Shown here: positions 17,955-26,789 of the stretch, piece after piece
Layout of the letters: each line of letters opens with the position of its first letter
Numbering within the stretch: the stretch's first letter is position 1
Assembly: GCF_000632715.1 (NCBI RefSeq)
Contig: NZ_BAWO01000024.1
Coordinates: 20,748-84,747 of the forward strand
DNA: 64,000 nucleotides
Reading direction: 5' to 3'
DNA from: Parageobacillus caldoxylosilyticus NBRC 107762
Lineage (GTDB): Bacteria > Bacillota > Bacilli > Bacillales > Anoxybacillaceae
Notes under the pieces: generated by a model
What the model was told of the DNA's origin: nothing
Database searches by the model: none
What the model saw: the letters and a program-made list of their open reading frames with translations, nothing else
Program-made: the position numbers and the translations under genes

Positions 17955-18754
17955 CTACGCCGCCCCCCCATTCCGGATACAGCACTTTTTTGGCTGATGA
18001 AGTAATAGCCGATGACAAGCGCAATCGTCAATAAAAACAACAGCGCCGACAGCGCGTTAATCGACAGCGAAATGCCTTGGCGCGCCCGCGAGTAAATTTC
18101 TACTGACAGCGTAGAAAAGCCGTTTCCGGTCACAAAAAAGGTGACGGCAAAATCATCGAGCGAATACGTCAGCGCCATGAAAAAGCCGGCAAAAATCCCA
18201 GGAGTAATATACGGCAGGACGACTTTCGTCAGCACATCCCATTGATTCGCTCCTAAATCACGCGCTGCGTCGATCAATGTCGAACTCATTTCCTGCAGTT
18301 TCGGAAGCACCATGAGTACCACAATCGGCACGCTAAACGCAATGTGGGATAATAAGACAGAGGTAAACCCAAGCTGAATGCCGATCATCGTAAACAAAAT
18401 TAAAAATGAGGCGCCGATGATGACATCGGGACTGACGATCAGCACGTTGTTTAACATCAATAATATTTGCTTCATTCGCCAGCTTTTCACGTAATAAATC
18501 GCCAATGCCCCCATTACGCCAAGAATCGTGGAAATCGCTGATGACAGAAGGGCGATGGTGATCGTATTCAGCACAATAATCCATAGCCTCGTGTCATGGA
18601 GGACTTCTTTATACCAGTCTAGCGTCACTCCCTCAAAATCATGCATCGTACCGCCGCTGTTAAATGAATAGTAAATTAAATACACAATTGGCATATACAA
18701 AATGACAAAAACCACTGCTAAATATACTTTTCCCCATTTGTGATTGCTTCGCAT
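17951..18754 (-). CDS. potC: Polyamine ABC permease PotC
   Basis: The 267-residue protein has six membrane helices and the EAA loop ([22 protein letters not shown], about 165-186) that docks on the ATPase. The ending and start match PotC of the type 1 ABC permease family. It overlaps potD by four bases downstream and follows potB by four bases, so one transcript makes all components. Confidence 0.93.
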   Translation of the reverse strand: MRSNHKWGKVYLAVVFVILYMPIVYLIYYSFNSGGTMHDFEGVTLDWYKEVLHDTRLWIIVLNTITIALLSSAISTILGVMGALAIYYVKSWRMKQILLMLNNVLIVSPDVIIGASFLILFTMIGIQLGFTSVLLSHIAFSVPIVVLMVLPKLQEMSSTLIDAARDLGANQWDVLTKVVLPYITPGIFAGFFMALTYSLDDFAVTFFVTGNGFSTLSVEIYSRARQGISLSINALSALLFLLTIALVIGYYFISQKSAVSGMGGRRR

Positions 18755-18758
18755 CGCT

Positions 18759-19556
18759 TCACCCTCGCTTCCGGTTTCCTGTCACAGCGACAACGGCCGC
18801 CATGGCGATAATCAGAAACACCGCAATCGTCGAGCCCATGCCCCAGTTTTGCGTGACAAGAAAATGTTCTTCGATCGCCGTGCCAAGCGTAATCACACGG
18901 TTTCCCGCAATAAGCCTTGTGATCATAAACAAGGACAGGGACGGGATAAACACCGCCTGACATCCTGCTTTTACTCCATCAAGCGTCAGCGGGAATACAA
19001 CACGGCGAAACGTCGTCCACGCCGAAGCGCCAAGGTCGCGCGCCGCATCGACAAGCGATGGATTCAATTCCTCAAGCGCATTAAAAATTGGCAAAAGCAT
19101 AAACGGAATAAAGATATACACCGATACAAACACAAAACTAAAATCAGTAAACAAAATTTGCTTGGGGCCAATGCCGACCGCCGCCAATATGGCGTTTGCC
19201 AATCCGTAAGTACCAAAAATCCCGAGAAACGCATACACTTTTAACAATAAGTTCACCCATGTCGGTAAAATCAGAAAAAGCAGCCAAAGCTGTTTATGCT
19301 TCGTTTTCGTCAGAGCGTACGCGGCCGGATAGGCAATCAACAAGGAAAAGAACGTCACCAACAACGCATACCAAACGGAACTCGCCGCCATTTTTAAATA
19401 AATCGGCGTAAAAAACATTTTATAATTGGACAACGTCCACTTTCCTTCAATATCAAAAAAGGAGTAATACACGATCAACAGAATCGGCGCGACGACAAAT
19501 ATCCCTATCCAAACGACATACGGCAATAAATAAACGTTGCGTATGCTAGTTTTCAT
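18759..19556 (-). CDS. potB: Polyamine ABC permease PotB
   Basis: The chosen start at 19556 ([18 protein letters not shown]) overlaps the potA stop by 11 bases and gives 265 residues, the usual PotB length. A longer frame reaching into potA begins with a basic stretch unlike PotB and is rejected. Six membrane helices and the EAA loop [20 protein letters not shown] (about 185-204) are present. It pairs with PotC as the channel. Confidence 0.92.
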   Translation of the reverse strand: MKTSIRNVYLLPYVVWIGIFVVAPILLIVYYSFFDIEGKWTLSNYKMFFTPIYLKMAASSVWYALLVTFFSLLIAYPAAYALTKTKHKQLWLLFLILPTWVNLLLKVYAFLGIFGTYGLANAILAAVGIGPKQILFTDFSFVFVSVYIFIPFMLLPIFNALEELNPSLVDAARDLGASAWTTFRRVVFPLTLDGVKAGCQAVFIPSLSLFMITRLIAGNRVITLGTAIEEHFLVTQNWGMGSTIAVFLIIAMAAVVAVTGNRKRG

Positions 19557-20619
19557 CGATTTTCTCTCCATCCTCCTCGCTGATGCGCATAACATGAATC
19601 GCCTCAGGGTCAAAATAAAGACCGATTTCTTCGCCGACTTCCGCTTTTTTCGTCGAATGGACAAGCCACTCATTGCCATCCTCGTCATAGCAGCACAGCT
19701 CGTAGTGCACGCCGCGGAACAACTGCGAATCGACGCGCACTTGCAGCTTTCCTTGGGCGCGCGTCGTTATTTGCAAATCTTCCGGACGGATGACGACATC
19801 GACCGGTTCATTCGGACGAAATCCTTTATCAACGCACATAAACCGCTTTCCCGCAAATTCAACGAGGTAGTCTTTGAGCATAACTCCGCGCAAAATGTTG
19901 GACTCCCCGATAAAATCGGCGACAAAACGGTTAACCGGCTCATCATAAATTTCTTTCGGCGTGCCGCTCTGCTGAATCTTCCCTTTGTTCAGGACAAAAA
20001 TTTGATCAGACATCGCCAATGCCTCTTCTTGATCGTGCGTGACAAAAATAAACGTAATTCCTAAACGGCGCTGCAGTTCGCGAAGCTCATACTGCATTTC
20101 CGTGCGCAGCTTCAAATCAAGCGCTGACAGCGGTTCATCGAGCAGAAGCACCTCTGGCTCGTTGACGATCGCGCGCGCAATCGCCACCCGCTGCCGCTGT
20201 CCGCCAGACATTTCTTGCACACTTCGATTCTCGTATCCTTCCAAATTGACAAACCGGAGTGCTTCCATCACTTTTTCACGAATCTCCGCTTGTTTTTTCT
20301 TTTTGATCCGCAACCCGAACGCCACGTTTTCGAACACGTTCAAATGCGGAAACAAGGCATAATCTTGAAATACCGTATTGACCTGCCGCTTATTGGCCGG
20401 AATATGATTGACCGGTTTTCCATGAAAATAAATCGTCCCTTCCGTCGGCTCCGTAAACCCCGCGATCAAACGAAGAATCGTCGTCTTCCCGCATCCCGAC
20501 GGCCCCAGCAGCGTATAAAATTTGCCTCGTTCGATATCAAAGCTGATGTCATCCAACACTACTTGGCCGTCATATATTTTCGTCACCCGCTCAAAGCGAA
20601 TGATCGCCTCTTTTTCCAT
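19546..20619 (-). CDS. potA: Polyamine ABC transporter ATPase PotA
   Basis: The 357-residue ATPase has Walker [10 protein letters not shown] (about 39-47), the Q-loop, signature MSGGQRQRV (about 136-144), Walker [12 protein letters not shown] and the H-loop VTHDQ. A C-terminal TOBE domain (about 285-350) is normal for PotA. It is the first gene of potABCD and powers uptake of spermidine or putrescine. Polyamine type cannot be told from sequence. Confidence 0.94.
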   Translation of the reverse strand: MEKEAIIRFERVTKIYDGQVVLDDISFDIERGKFYTLLGPSGCGKTTILRLIAGFTEPTEGTIYFHGKPVNHIPANKRQVNTVFQDYALFPHLNVFENVAFGLRIKKKKQAEIREKVMEALRFVNLEGYENRSVQEMSGGQRQRVAIARAIVNEPEVLLLDEPLSALDLKLRTEMQYELRELQRRLGITFIFVTHDQEEALAMSDQIFVLNKGKIQQSGTPKEIYDEPVNRFVADFIGESNILRGVMLKDYLVEFAGKRFMCVDKGFRPNEPVDVVIRPEDLQITTRAQGKLQVRVDSQLFRGVHYELCCYDEDGNEWLVHSTKKAEVGEEIGLYFDPEAIHVMRISEEDGEKIDEN

Positions 20620-20940
20620 CAGCCCTCACCCCTTGTTTCGAAAATAAAATTTTTTATATCATTCCCTACAAGAAAGACCAAGCTCTTCCTACATATTTTC
20701 TTATCAATCACTATTATTAGAACATGCGCACCATAAAGGTGCAATAAAAAACTCGTTTCTCCTTAGCATCGTGCTAGAGAGAAACGAGAATGCGCAAATA
20801 GGTCACAACGTGATATTGACATTATGAAGGAAAGACTGCCAGAACCACTATCACAATTGCTCGCAGGTATGATAAAAATGAACAGTTACCATTATCCTAT
20901 CACGCTGGAACGCTGGCTCAATTTCTTACGATATTAGCAC
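20620..20940. other. Intergenic stretch between potA and CRISPR array 1
   Basis: No gene is seen. It must hold the pot promoter (minus strand), but I cannot fix its hexamers. A strong terminator at 20744-20788 is listed separately, with a small hairpin (TGCACC/GGTGCG) just after it. Sequence at 20917-20940 (CAATTTCTTACGATATTAG) faintly resembles a further eroded CRISPR repeat, which I do not claim. Confidence 0.45.
20744..20788 (-). terminator. Terminator downstream of CRISPR array 1
   Basis: CTCGTTTCTC (20752-20761) pairs with GAGAAACGAG (20779-20788), with TAGCA/TGCTA inside the stem. On the minus strand it is followed by TTTTTTATT. It is about 150 bases past the last repeat and would end the array or cas6 transcript before potA. 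Confidence 0.8.
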
Positions 20941-21092
20941 GTTTTCCATTTTTCGTACTTAAGATAAAAACAGAGGTTGGCCGGATGATGCCGATTTCTT
21001 TTAATTCCCCATAGGTAAGATAAAACTCACCGGCTTTCGCTTTCATCGTATCCCAATTTCGGTTTTCAATTCCTTATAGTTAAGATAAAAAC
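20941..21092 (-). CRISPR. CRISPR array 1: three degenerate repeats, two spacers
   Basis: The repeat next to the leader, 21062-21092, reads on the minus strand as GTTTTTATCTTAACTATAAG followed by GAATTGAAAAC, close to the Geobacillus type I-B repeat. Two more copies at 20997-21027 and 20941-20971 keep the frame (TAAGATAAAA on plus) but differ at many positions. Spacers are 34 bases (21028-21061) and 25 bases (20972-20996); the second is too short for type I-B, a sign of erosion. The leader is on the right, directly after cas6. Confidence 0.8.
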
Positions 21093-21255
21093 CTAAAAAA
21101 CGTTGATGTATCAACGTTTTTCCAATGTCGTTATGTTCAGTATACGCCATTTTGAAAATTCCGTCAATATACGAAAACGCCGATGGCTGTAGGGAGGTAA
21201 GGAAAAAATGTCGTCAATCCCCCACGCTTTTTGCACGATTGGAGGTCGACGACAA
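21093..21255 (-). promoter_or_regulatory. CRISPR leader of array 1
   Basis: About 163 bases between cas6 and the first repeat are clearly alike to 26284-26448, the leader of array 2, including the GTATACGCCATTT block, the GGCTG-AGGGAGG block and the distal GCTTTTTGCACGATTGGA block. The distal end carries an inverted repeat TGTCGTC (21209-21215) / GACGACA (21248-21254). The proximal end has a hairpin AAACGTTGAT/ATCAACGTTT. Confidence 0.75.
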
Positions 21256-21268
21256 ACAAAGGAAGTGC

Positions 21269-22018
21269 TCAGCGTTCGAAAAGAAGGCGAAACATGCCGA
21301 AACCTTGGGAGTTTCGTCCGCCAATACCTACGCGATACAAAAAGGTTAAGTTGCCTGGAGACGAACGAAGGCGATAATATCCGAGCCAAGCGGTAATATA
21401 AAATCCTTTAAAAACCGTTACGACTTTATGCTTTTCGGTTACGCGAATCGGTTCGATAAATAACCGTTCTTTTGGCGGAACGCCGTAATACGCTTCATAT
21501 TTATTGCGGAAATTTAATTCGACTAAATGAGAAAATACTTCATCATATGGACTAAAAAATTGCGTTTTTTTGCTTCCGTCGACGGTTTCGTACGTGCTGT
21601 AAACCGTTAGCGGCGAAAGCATCTCTATTTCAATTTCTTCGCTTTTAATCTCTCGCTTTTCTACGTCAATTCGCTTTACTTCCACAGGCTGTCCACCTAT
21701 TTGCACATCTGAACGCAACAACAAATATTCCCCAAGCTCTTGCGTTACTTCCGGCAATACGGTGCCGACATGCCAATGGAACTCATCGTAAAACGTAATC
21801 GTCTTTCGCTCTAAGTTTAGTTGATGAGAACCGAAAAGACGGCTAAACGTAAACAGTTTGAACGACCGCTTCCCCTTGCGAAATCCGACTTCATGTAAAA
21901 AATGAGCGAATGTTGGATTTTGCAAAGAATGATATAGCAATCCTTGCAGTTGTTGTTGATAATGAAGCGGGAGAGTAACCGGCTTCTCTCGCCCGCTCAT
22001 CGTGATCGTCAATCGCAT
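21269..22018 (-). CDS. cas6: CRISPR endoribonuclease Cas6 (type I-B)
   Basis: The 249-residue protein ends with the Gly-rich loop of Cas6 (GIGGRNSQGFGMFRLL, about 232-247), which grips the crRNA. The N-terminus shows the RAMP-fold start MRLTITMS and the LQGLLYHSLQ helix. Cas6 cuts the repeat to leave an 8-base 5' handle. Length is normal and no break is seen, so the gene looks functional. It lies 3' of the cas3/cas2 scar and is followed by the leader of array 1, so it may be the last gene of the cas transcript. Confidence 0.88.
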   Translation of the reverse strand: MRLTITMSGREKPVTLPLHYQQQLQGLLYHSLQNPTFAHFLHEVGFRKGKRSFKLFTFSRLFGSHQLNLERKTITFYDEFHWHVGTVLPEVTQELGEYLLLRSDVQIGGQPVEVKRIDVEKREIKSEEIEIEMLSPLTVYSTYETVDGSKKTQFFSPYDEVFSHLVELNFRNKYEAYYGVPPKERLFIEPIRVTEKHKVVTVFKGFYITAWLGYYRLRSSPGNLTFLYRVGIGGRNSQGFGMFRLLFER

Positions 22019-22032
22019 CGTTTCCCTACTTT

Positions 22033-22215
22033 CTAAAGGATGAATTCATCTCCACCTTTTTCAATCCCATTTCTTCCCGCATGGAATATTTTTGTGTACG
22101 AAAGGTGTAAAAAATGACGGAATCTTCGTCTGGAGCCATGATGTTTTTGTAGTTTCATTTTCAATTTTTGATAATTGGCGACAGCTATTTCGCACTCGAA
22201 CACAGAATTTTGTAC
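22033..22215 (-). pseudogene. cas2: Remnant of cas2 (C-terminal two thirds, frameshifted)
   Basis: The minus frame from 22215 begins VQNSVFECEIAVANYQKLK and ends GGDEFIL with a TAG at 22033-22035, both typical of Cas2. The middle (MAPDEDSVIFYTFRT then YSMREEMGLKK) reads in another frame. Two compensating indels explain this: an extra C after the A-run near CTACAAAAACATC and a missing A in GAAAAAGGTGG. The N-terminal third with the catalytic Asp is missing. Cas2 works with Cas1 in spacer capture, so adaptation from this locus is lost. Confidence 0.85.
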
Positions 22216-22257
22216 CTAGAAGATACCATTGAAAAAACCATCGCTTTGTTGATGTCA

Positions 22258-22398
22258 TCAAAAACGGCAATCCGTTTGTTCCATTGAGAAAACTATGATT
22301 GCTTTGCGATTGAAGTTTTTCGCCGACAAAAACAGGAAGGAGAGATGCTCTACTCGCTCTAAATGTTTAGACAAGTGATAATGAAGATGAGAATACAT
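22258..22398 (-). pseudogene. cas3: Remnant of cas3 (N-terminal codons only)
   Basis: An ATG at 22398, four bases after the cas5 stop, opens 46 codons beginning MYSHLHYHLSKHLERVEHLS, which resembles the start of a Cas3 HD-nuclease domain (a YSH motif, then a helix with H before the HD core). The frame ends at 22258, and cas2 sequence begins within about 45 bases. A normal cas3 is over 700 codons. This is best read as the stub left by a deletion that took the rest of cas3, cas4, cas1 and the start of cas2. Confidence 0.72.
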
Positions 22399-22402
22399 CT
22401 CA

Positions 22403-23149
22403 TCATTCCTTTCCGTGATCGTACAAAAATACAATACGCTCTCCCGTCTTGTTTTCCCAATAATGGGACACAACCGCACGGATGGCTTCTCCGCTCGCTT
22501 CAAACAAAATTTCTTCGTAATCGGACACAATTCGTTCCTCGTTGATCTGAAAAGCGAACCGTTCCTTTCTATATTCCTTTCCCGATTCGATACAAAGGGA
22601 TGTCACATATTTTTCGGGAATCACCGAAGCAATCGAAACAGCCTCCGCATGGTTGTTCACTAAGCGAAATTCCTCCAAAGAAACGTATTGGACATCAGCG
22701 ATGCACTCACTAAGCCCCATGCAGACAGTATATACACTTCGGTGTTGCTGTATATAATCGATTAACTGTTGAAACAAAGACTGCTCTTTTACATGGACAT
22801 AGCAGCGAAAATGCGGAAACCGCAAAAACTCGGTACGGATTTGCGTCCGCGCCCCTTCGCGCCGTTGCTTTGGAACCCATATATTTCCCTTCGTATTGAC
22901 ATGGTTCAATCCCATCCGTATTTTCCGAACTGGGCTCATAATGCGAATCGCCATGTTGACCGTTTCATGATTCACATAGCTCAAATATGCGTTTTCCTCT
23001 TTTCCCAAACCAATAATGGCCCCCAATATGCCAAAAAAAGATGTGGGCGGAATGATCGAATAAGTCAAAGGCGATGACGTAGAATAGATTTTGCGAAAAT
23101 GTCCGAAATCCGCACGAATATCAAATACAAGCACATTCATGTCCTTCAT
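22403..23149 (-). CDS. cas5: Cascade subunit Cas5 (type I-B)
   Basis: The 248-residue protein starts MKDMNVLVFDIRADFGHFRK and continues with YSIIPPTSFFGILGAIIGLG, both typical of Cas5h/Cas5b, the subunit that binds the 5' crRNA handle in Cascade. Length is normal and no break is visible. It lies 6 bases after cas7 on the same strand. Its stop is followed at once by the cas3 stub, which shows the ancestral gene order cas8-cas7-cas5-cas3. Confidence 0.9.
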   Translation of the reverse strand: MKDMNVLVFDIRADFGHFRKIYSTSSPLTYSIIPPTSFFGILGAIIGLGKEENAYLSYVNHETVNMAIRIMSPVRKIRMGLNHVNTKGNIWVPKQRREGARTQIRTEFLRFPHFRCYVHVKEQSLFQQLIDYIQQHRSVYTVCMGLSECIADVQYVSLEEFRLVNNHAEAVSIASVIPEKYVTSLCIESGKEYRKERFAFQINEERIVSDYEEILFEASGEAIRAVVSHYWENKTGERIVFLYDHGKE

Positions 23150-23155
23150 TCCTTG

Positions 23156-24112
23156 CTATTTGACCTCTACTGGAATTCTAGCAGCTTTCAAACTTTCGAT
23201 AATATCTTCACTGCACACAAGGCGATCATCTTTTTTGATCTCCACTCTTTCAATTTTCTCTTTTTCTTTTTCCATAACACGGATCAATGGTGCAGTATCG
23301 AGCACATAGTCGGACACATCGCGGATTTCCTCATCGACTTTTTCTGAGTGCAAAGAAATATATTTATCTAGCTCGCCGATATGAAAATGTTTTTCCTTAT
23401 AGACAACACGAAGCAATAAGCGGGGAATTTGTCCTGCTTTAGAGCGCGAAATCAAATTTTTCGTGCCATTCCACATCGCATCGAACAACAATTGCACATC
23501 TTCTTCCGTCAGTTTCGTATACGCGGCAGCCGTTTCATTGATAACCCCGTAAAAGGCAATAAGGGAATAAGGGAGAACATATTCTTCCCGGAATGTTTTT
23601 TGCATCATCCCGCTTCCCGATGCAAAAGCGCCTGTTCCTTTAATATATTCCAGTTTGACTGTGTGAAGCGACTGCCCCATTTTGAATTGAACCGGTCCTG
23701 TATGGGTAATAGAGCTTTTTTCTTTTGCGTTTTTTTCGATAGGCAGCGTCACGCCAAACAGACGAACATCAATGCACTGACGCAATATCTCCTCATTAAT
23801 AATCCGTTTCATCTCGGCAAGCGACAGTTTGGATTTATCCAATTTTTCGCCGTCTTTGACTAAAAAATCTTCCGCCCGCATTTTCGCATCCTGGATGTAC
23901 TCATTTTCTCCCGCAATTTCGCGCACAAAAATTTCTTGATGACAATAATCATATAAATAGTCTCGAATGGTGCGCTTTAGCCGAACATCTGTTACAATGT
24001 TTCTTCCCGTTTCTTCATCAATCCTTGGTTTATTCTCATCAACTGGATCCCCGTTTGGATTGGCCCATTGTACATCATATAAAAACAATAGTTCAGAGCG
24101 ATTTTGCAGCAT
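23156..24112 (-). CDS. cas7: Cascade backbone subunit Cas7 (Csh2 type, I-B)
   Basis: The 318-residue protein opens with ELLFLYDVQWANPNGDP and PRIDEETGRNIVTDVRLKRT, hallmark Cas7/Csh2 motifs that contact the crRNA. Later GPVQFKMGQSLHTV and the FREEYVLPYSLIAFYG block are also typical. Six or so copies form the Cascade spine. The gene is intact and is separated from cas8 by one base. Confidence 0.92.
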   Translation of the reverse strand: MLQNRSELLFLYDVQWANPNGDPVDENKPRIDEETGRNIVTDVRLKRTIRDYLYDYCHQEIFVREIAGENEYIQDAKMRAEDFLVKDGEKLDKSKLSLAEMKRIINEEILRQCIDVRLFGVTLPIEKNAKEKSSITHTGPVQFKMGQSLHTVKLEYIKGTGAFASGSGMMQKTFREEYVLPYSLIAFYGVINETAAAYTKLTEEDVQLLFDAMWNGTKNLISRSKAGQIPRLLLRVVYKEKHFHIGELDKYISLHSEKVDEEIRDVSDYVLDTAPLIRVMEKEKEKIERVEIKKDDRLVCSEDIIESLKAARIPVEVK

Positions 24113-24113
24113 A

Positions 24114-25829
24114 TTATGCCTCCTCCTTTGCCATTAATGATTCTCTAACCTTCGAAACTAGATTCATGCCGCAAGCAAAATAAAAATTCAATTCATCTAC
24201 TGACATTTTCCACCTTGAGGATGAAAACAAAAATAAAGTGGAAATTTCCTCAGCTAACTGCTTATGGATAAAATGATAGGATTCATACTCTTCCAACTTA
24301 TTGATTACTTTCGGAAGCAGCCCTTTTACGGCCCGCTCATCCATTTTCAGCCCCATTAATTGCTTTAGAAAAGGCTTGCTGCCGTACTTGTTTTGTTGAA
24401 TGTCGAGAAGCATTTGCGTCAATGAACCAAGCAGAAAAACAGCTTTCTTTTCCGGAGTATCTAGCTGCTTTCCATACTTTTCAAACAGCGCACCAAATTT
24501 TTCGCTCATGGCAGTTCCTCCTTTAACCGGCAACACACCAGCCTGCTCTAAAAATACAATTATGGCAATAGCCTGCCTCGTTTTATAAAAGAAAGACGGT
24601 TCCCCTGATTGGTAAGCAGGCAATTCTTTGCGCAACTGTTCCATAATGAATTTGGCCAAAAAAGAAATAGAAAGCGACCGCTTTTTGAATACCGACTCGA
24701 CGATGTGCAAAAAATATTTGTCGTACGAATTATGGAAGAAAGTCCGGATAAATCCAAAATGGAATGAATGATTTCCTTCCGCATATAGATGTTGTTCGAC
24801 ATAGGACTTGGCTTTGAACAGTTCGCTGATTCTTGAAGGCAACACATCTTCGATCAAAAGCAGAATTCGTTCCGCACTTTGAATTTTTTGCAAGAATAAT
24901 AGCTGGATAGAAACGACATTTTTCATATCCTTCAACATGTCCATGACATCTTCTTCCGTGGTCATAAACGATTCAATCTGCTTCTGATGCATCCGCACTC
25001 CTTTTTTATGGGAAGATAAATATTCCAACACCTCTGCAAAACCATCATCCTCTGCAACAGGAACGATCGGCTTGGGGATAAGCAAATAGGAAAATCCATA
25101 AAATTGAAAACGAAGATTCTCTTCAATAAATCTTCTTCCTTCTTCAATATATGACTTACAAGAAAGACAAACAGGATAATTTCTCCACGCCTTTTCTTCA
25201 TCCAATCCTCCGGTGATAAATCCCGGCTTATCAAGCGTATAAAAACGAAACACCGACATTTTGCCAATAACAGTATCTTTCCGCTGCCCGCAAATGGAAC
25301 AAACTTGATTAGACGCGGATAATTCCAAATCCTTTTCATTGATCAAAAACAGAAACGCATCACGAAACTCGGGAATATCATAGAGATACGACCCGTCCAC
25401 CTTTAAAGAAAGAATCGTCCTTTTACTAGAAAACGACAACTTGCTTTGTAATTCTTGCAAAATGCGGTCTTTTTCTTTTTCCAATACTTCTTGAATGCCA
25501 CGGAAGAAGTCATTTCTATTGACTTTGCACATTTTCTTAAACCATCCTAACACTTTTTGCTGGTACGTATTCTCTACTGTTGTGATTTTGGCTGTAGGCG
25601 AGTAGTTTACCCCGCGGGAAGAGCCGCTGCGAAATAAATATTTACGAAAATCAGATTTTTGTTCCTCTACTTCACAGCCTTCCCAAGCAAATGCACCGTC
25701 GCTCCCTCTTTGAAGAAGAATATGTATGCAATGGGGATAGCCTGGGTTTTCAATAAATTGGTCGATAGCTTCTCGGTACTTTCCTCCCAATTCTATACAC
25801 CCTATTCGTGCTATTGTCTCTATCAACAT
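24114..25829 (-). CDS. cas8b: Cascade large subunit Cas8 (Csh1/Cas8b type)
   Basis: The 571-residue protein is the first gene of the operon. A zinc-finger pair (VCSICGQR near 197-204 and YPVCLSCKSY near 226-235) is typical of TM1802/Csh1-type Cas8b. The rest is helical with few universal motifs. Cas8 recognises the PAM and recruits Cas3. The start ATG follows GGGGTGG. A TACAAT element about 35 bases upstream may be its -10. No frameshift is seen, which is striking beside the decayed cas3 and cas2. Confidence 0.82.
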   Translation of the reverse strand: MLIETIARIGCIELGGKYREAIDQFIENPGYPHCIHILLQRGSDGAFAWEGCEVEEQKSDFRKYLFRSGSSRGVNYSPTAKITTVENTYQQKVLGWFKKMCKVNRNDFFRGIQEVLEKEKDRILQELQSKLSFSSKRTILSLKVDGSYLYDIPEFRDAFLFLINEKDLELSASNQVCSICGQRKDTVIGKMSVFRFYTLDKPGFITGGLDEEKAWRNYPVCLSCKSYIEEGRRFIEENLRFQFYGFSYLLIPKPIVPVAEDDGFAEVLEYLSSHKKGVRMHQKQIESFMTTEEDVMDMLKDMKNVVSIQLLFLQKIQSAERILLLIEDVLPSRISELFKAKSYVEQHLYAEGNHSFHFGFIRTFFHNSYDKYFLHIVESVFKKRSLSISFLAKFIMEQLRKELPAYQSGEPSFFYKTRQAIAIIVFLEQAGVLPVKGGTAMSEKFGALFEKYGKQLDTPEKKAVFLLGSLTQMLLDIQQNKYGSKPFLKQLMGLKMDERAVKGLLPKVINKLEEYESYHFIHKQLAEEISTLFLFSSSRWKMSVDELNFYFACGMNLVSKVRESLMAKEEA

Positions 25830-25939
25830 ACCACCCCATCATCATACTTTTTTACTACATTGTACCAAAATAGCACAAAAAAAGAGAATTGAATTTTTAA
25901 ATTTTGTGTTTTGCGAAATGAATGGTTATATCAATGAAA

Positions 25940-25977
25940 AACAAAAAAGAAGAGGTCGCATTCAACTGCCTCTTCTT
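25940..25977 (-). terminator. Terminator between CRISPR array 2 and cas8
   Basis: AAGAAGAGG (25947-25955) pairs with CCTCTTCTT (25969-25977) and, on the minus strand, is followed by TTTTGTTTTT. It would end the array 2 transcript before the cas operon. Confidence 0.75.
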
Positions 25978-26083
25978 GCTTTCACTATTAGTAAAATTTA
26001 CCTATCACGGCTATTTTTCCGCCTACGCCTTTTGGCAAACAGGATACCAGCTCGATCGGGGAAGAAATTTGATCATTCATTTA

Positions 26084-26283
26084 GTTCCCATTCCTTATAG
26101 GTAAGATAACCGTTTGGATTGGTTAGCTTTCCATCATATTTCTTTCAATTCCTTATAGTTAAGATACAAACTCCTACTTTCAGAATAGTTTCAATTCCTC
26201 ATAGTTAAGATGCAAACGATATTTTCAATATCATTATATTACTTTTCATTTAGGTTGCAATTCTCCGTCGTTACGATCACCCC
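26084..26283 (-). CRISPR. CRISPR array 2: four eroded repeats with irregular spacers
   Basis: Recognisable repeats stand at 26188-26217 (plus reading GTTTCAATTCCTCATAGTTA then AGATGCAAAC), 26142-26171, 26084-26113 (3' end lost) and 26254-26283 (only about 19 of 30 positions kept). Gaps between them are 36, 16 and 28 bases; type I-B spacers are normally about 34-40, so two spacers seem shortened. The leader-proximal repeat is the worst, which is the reverse of an active array. The orientation agrees with array 1. Confidence 0.72.
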
Positions 26284-26448
26284 AAAAACGGTGATGTATT
26301 AACGTTTTTCTAATATAGTTGTGTCCAAGTATACGCCATTTCGAAAACTTCGTCAATAGATGAAAATGCTGATGGCTGCAGGGAGGAAAGGAAAAAAGAA
26401 GTCCCGTCGATCCTCTGCGCTTTTTGCACGATTGGAAGTCGACGACAA
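26284..26448 (-). promoter_or_regulatory. CRISPR leader of array 2
   Basis: This stretch is alike to the leader of array 1 over its whole length (same blocks in the same order, same GTCGACGACAA distal end) but with many point changes. In place of the TGTCGTC arm it has the weaker CCGTCGA. It lies on the right of array 2, so both arrays are transcribed leftwards. Confidence 0.72.
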
Positions 26449-26474
26449 TTTTTCGCCATGGATAATATTATTAT

Positions 26475-26654
26475 ATGACAGAACGATCATCCGCTTTAGA
26501 AGAAGACATAACGAGCATGAAAGAACGTTTAACCATGTAGAAACAGCTATTTGTGTTTCTCGATGAAAAAGTCAATGAAACAAAAGCAATCAGCGAAGCC
26601 GTCCACCATGGTCAAGAAGTCCTCACTGCGAAGTATGGCGTACTCTTCTCTTGA
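26475..26654 (+). pseudogene. Broken short coiled-coil protein gene
   Basis: From ATG 26475 the frame reads TERSSALEEDITSMKERLTM, hits TAG at 26538, then continues QLFVFLDEKVNETKAISEAV and HHGQEVLTAKYG to TGA at 26652. The heptad-like pattern on both sides of the stop points to one coiled-coil protein of about 60 residues or more. Family is unknown. The rest of 26449-26789 holds no gene. Confidence 0.4.
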
Positions 26655-26751
26655 TGTCCACGAACGGAAAGGAAAAACCACCCAAAGCATGTGTTAAAGA
26701 CTAGCTACTTGCCCTCTAATTGGGCGAACAGCGGCAGGCACTGTTTACGAT

Positions 26752-26781
26752 GAAAAAGAGGAAGGAATACGGCCCTTCCTC
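26752..26781 (-). terminator. Terminator of the osmoprotectant ABC operon
   Basis: GAGGAAGG (26758-26765) pairs with CCTTCCTC (26774-26781) and is followed on the minus strand by TTTTTC, 8 bases past the permease stop. Confidence 0.85.
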
Positions 26782-26789
26782 TTTTTTTG

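Noticed and set aside
19557..19688. 44-codon N-terminal extension of PotB
   Set aside because: It is antisense-free but lies inside potA on the same strand in another frame and is unlike PotB; the overlapping start at 19556 is standard.
20917..20940. Possible fourth repeat of array 1
   Set aside because: Similarity is limited to a few bases and could be chance.
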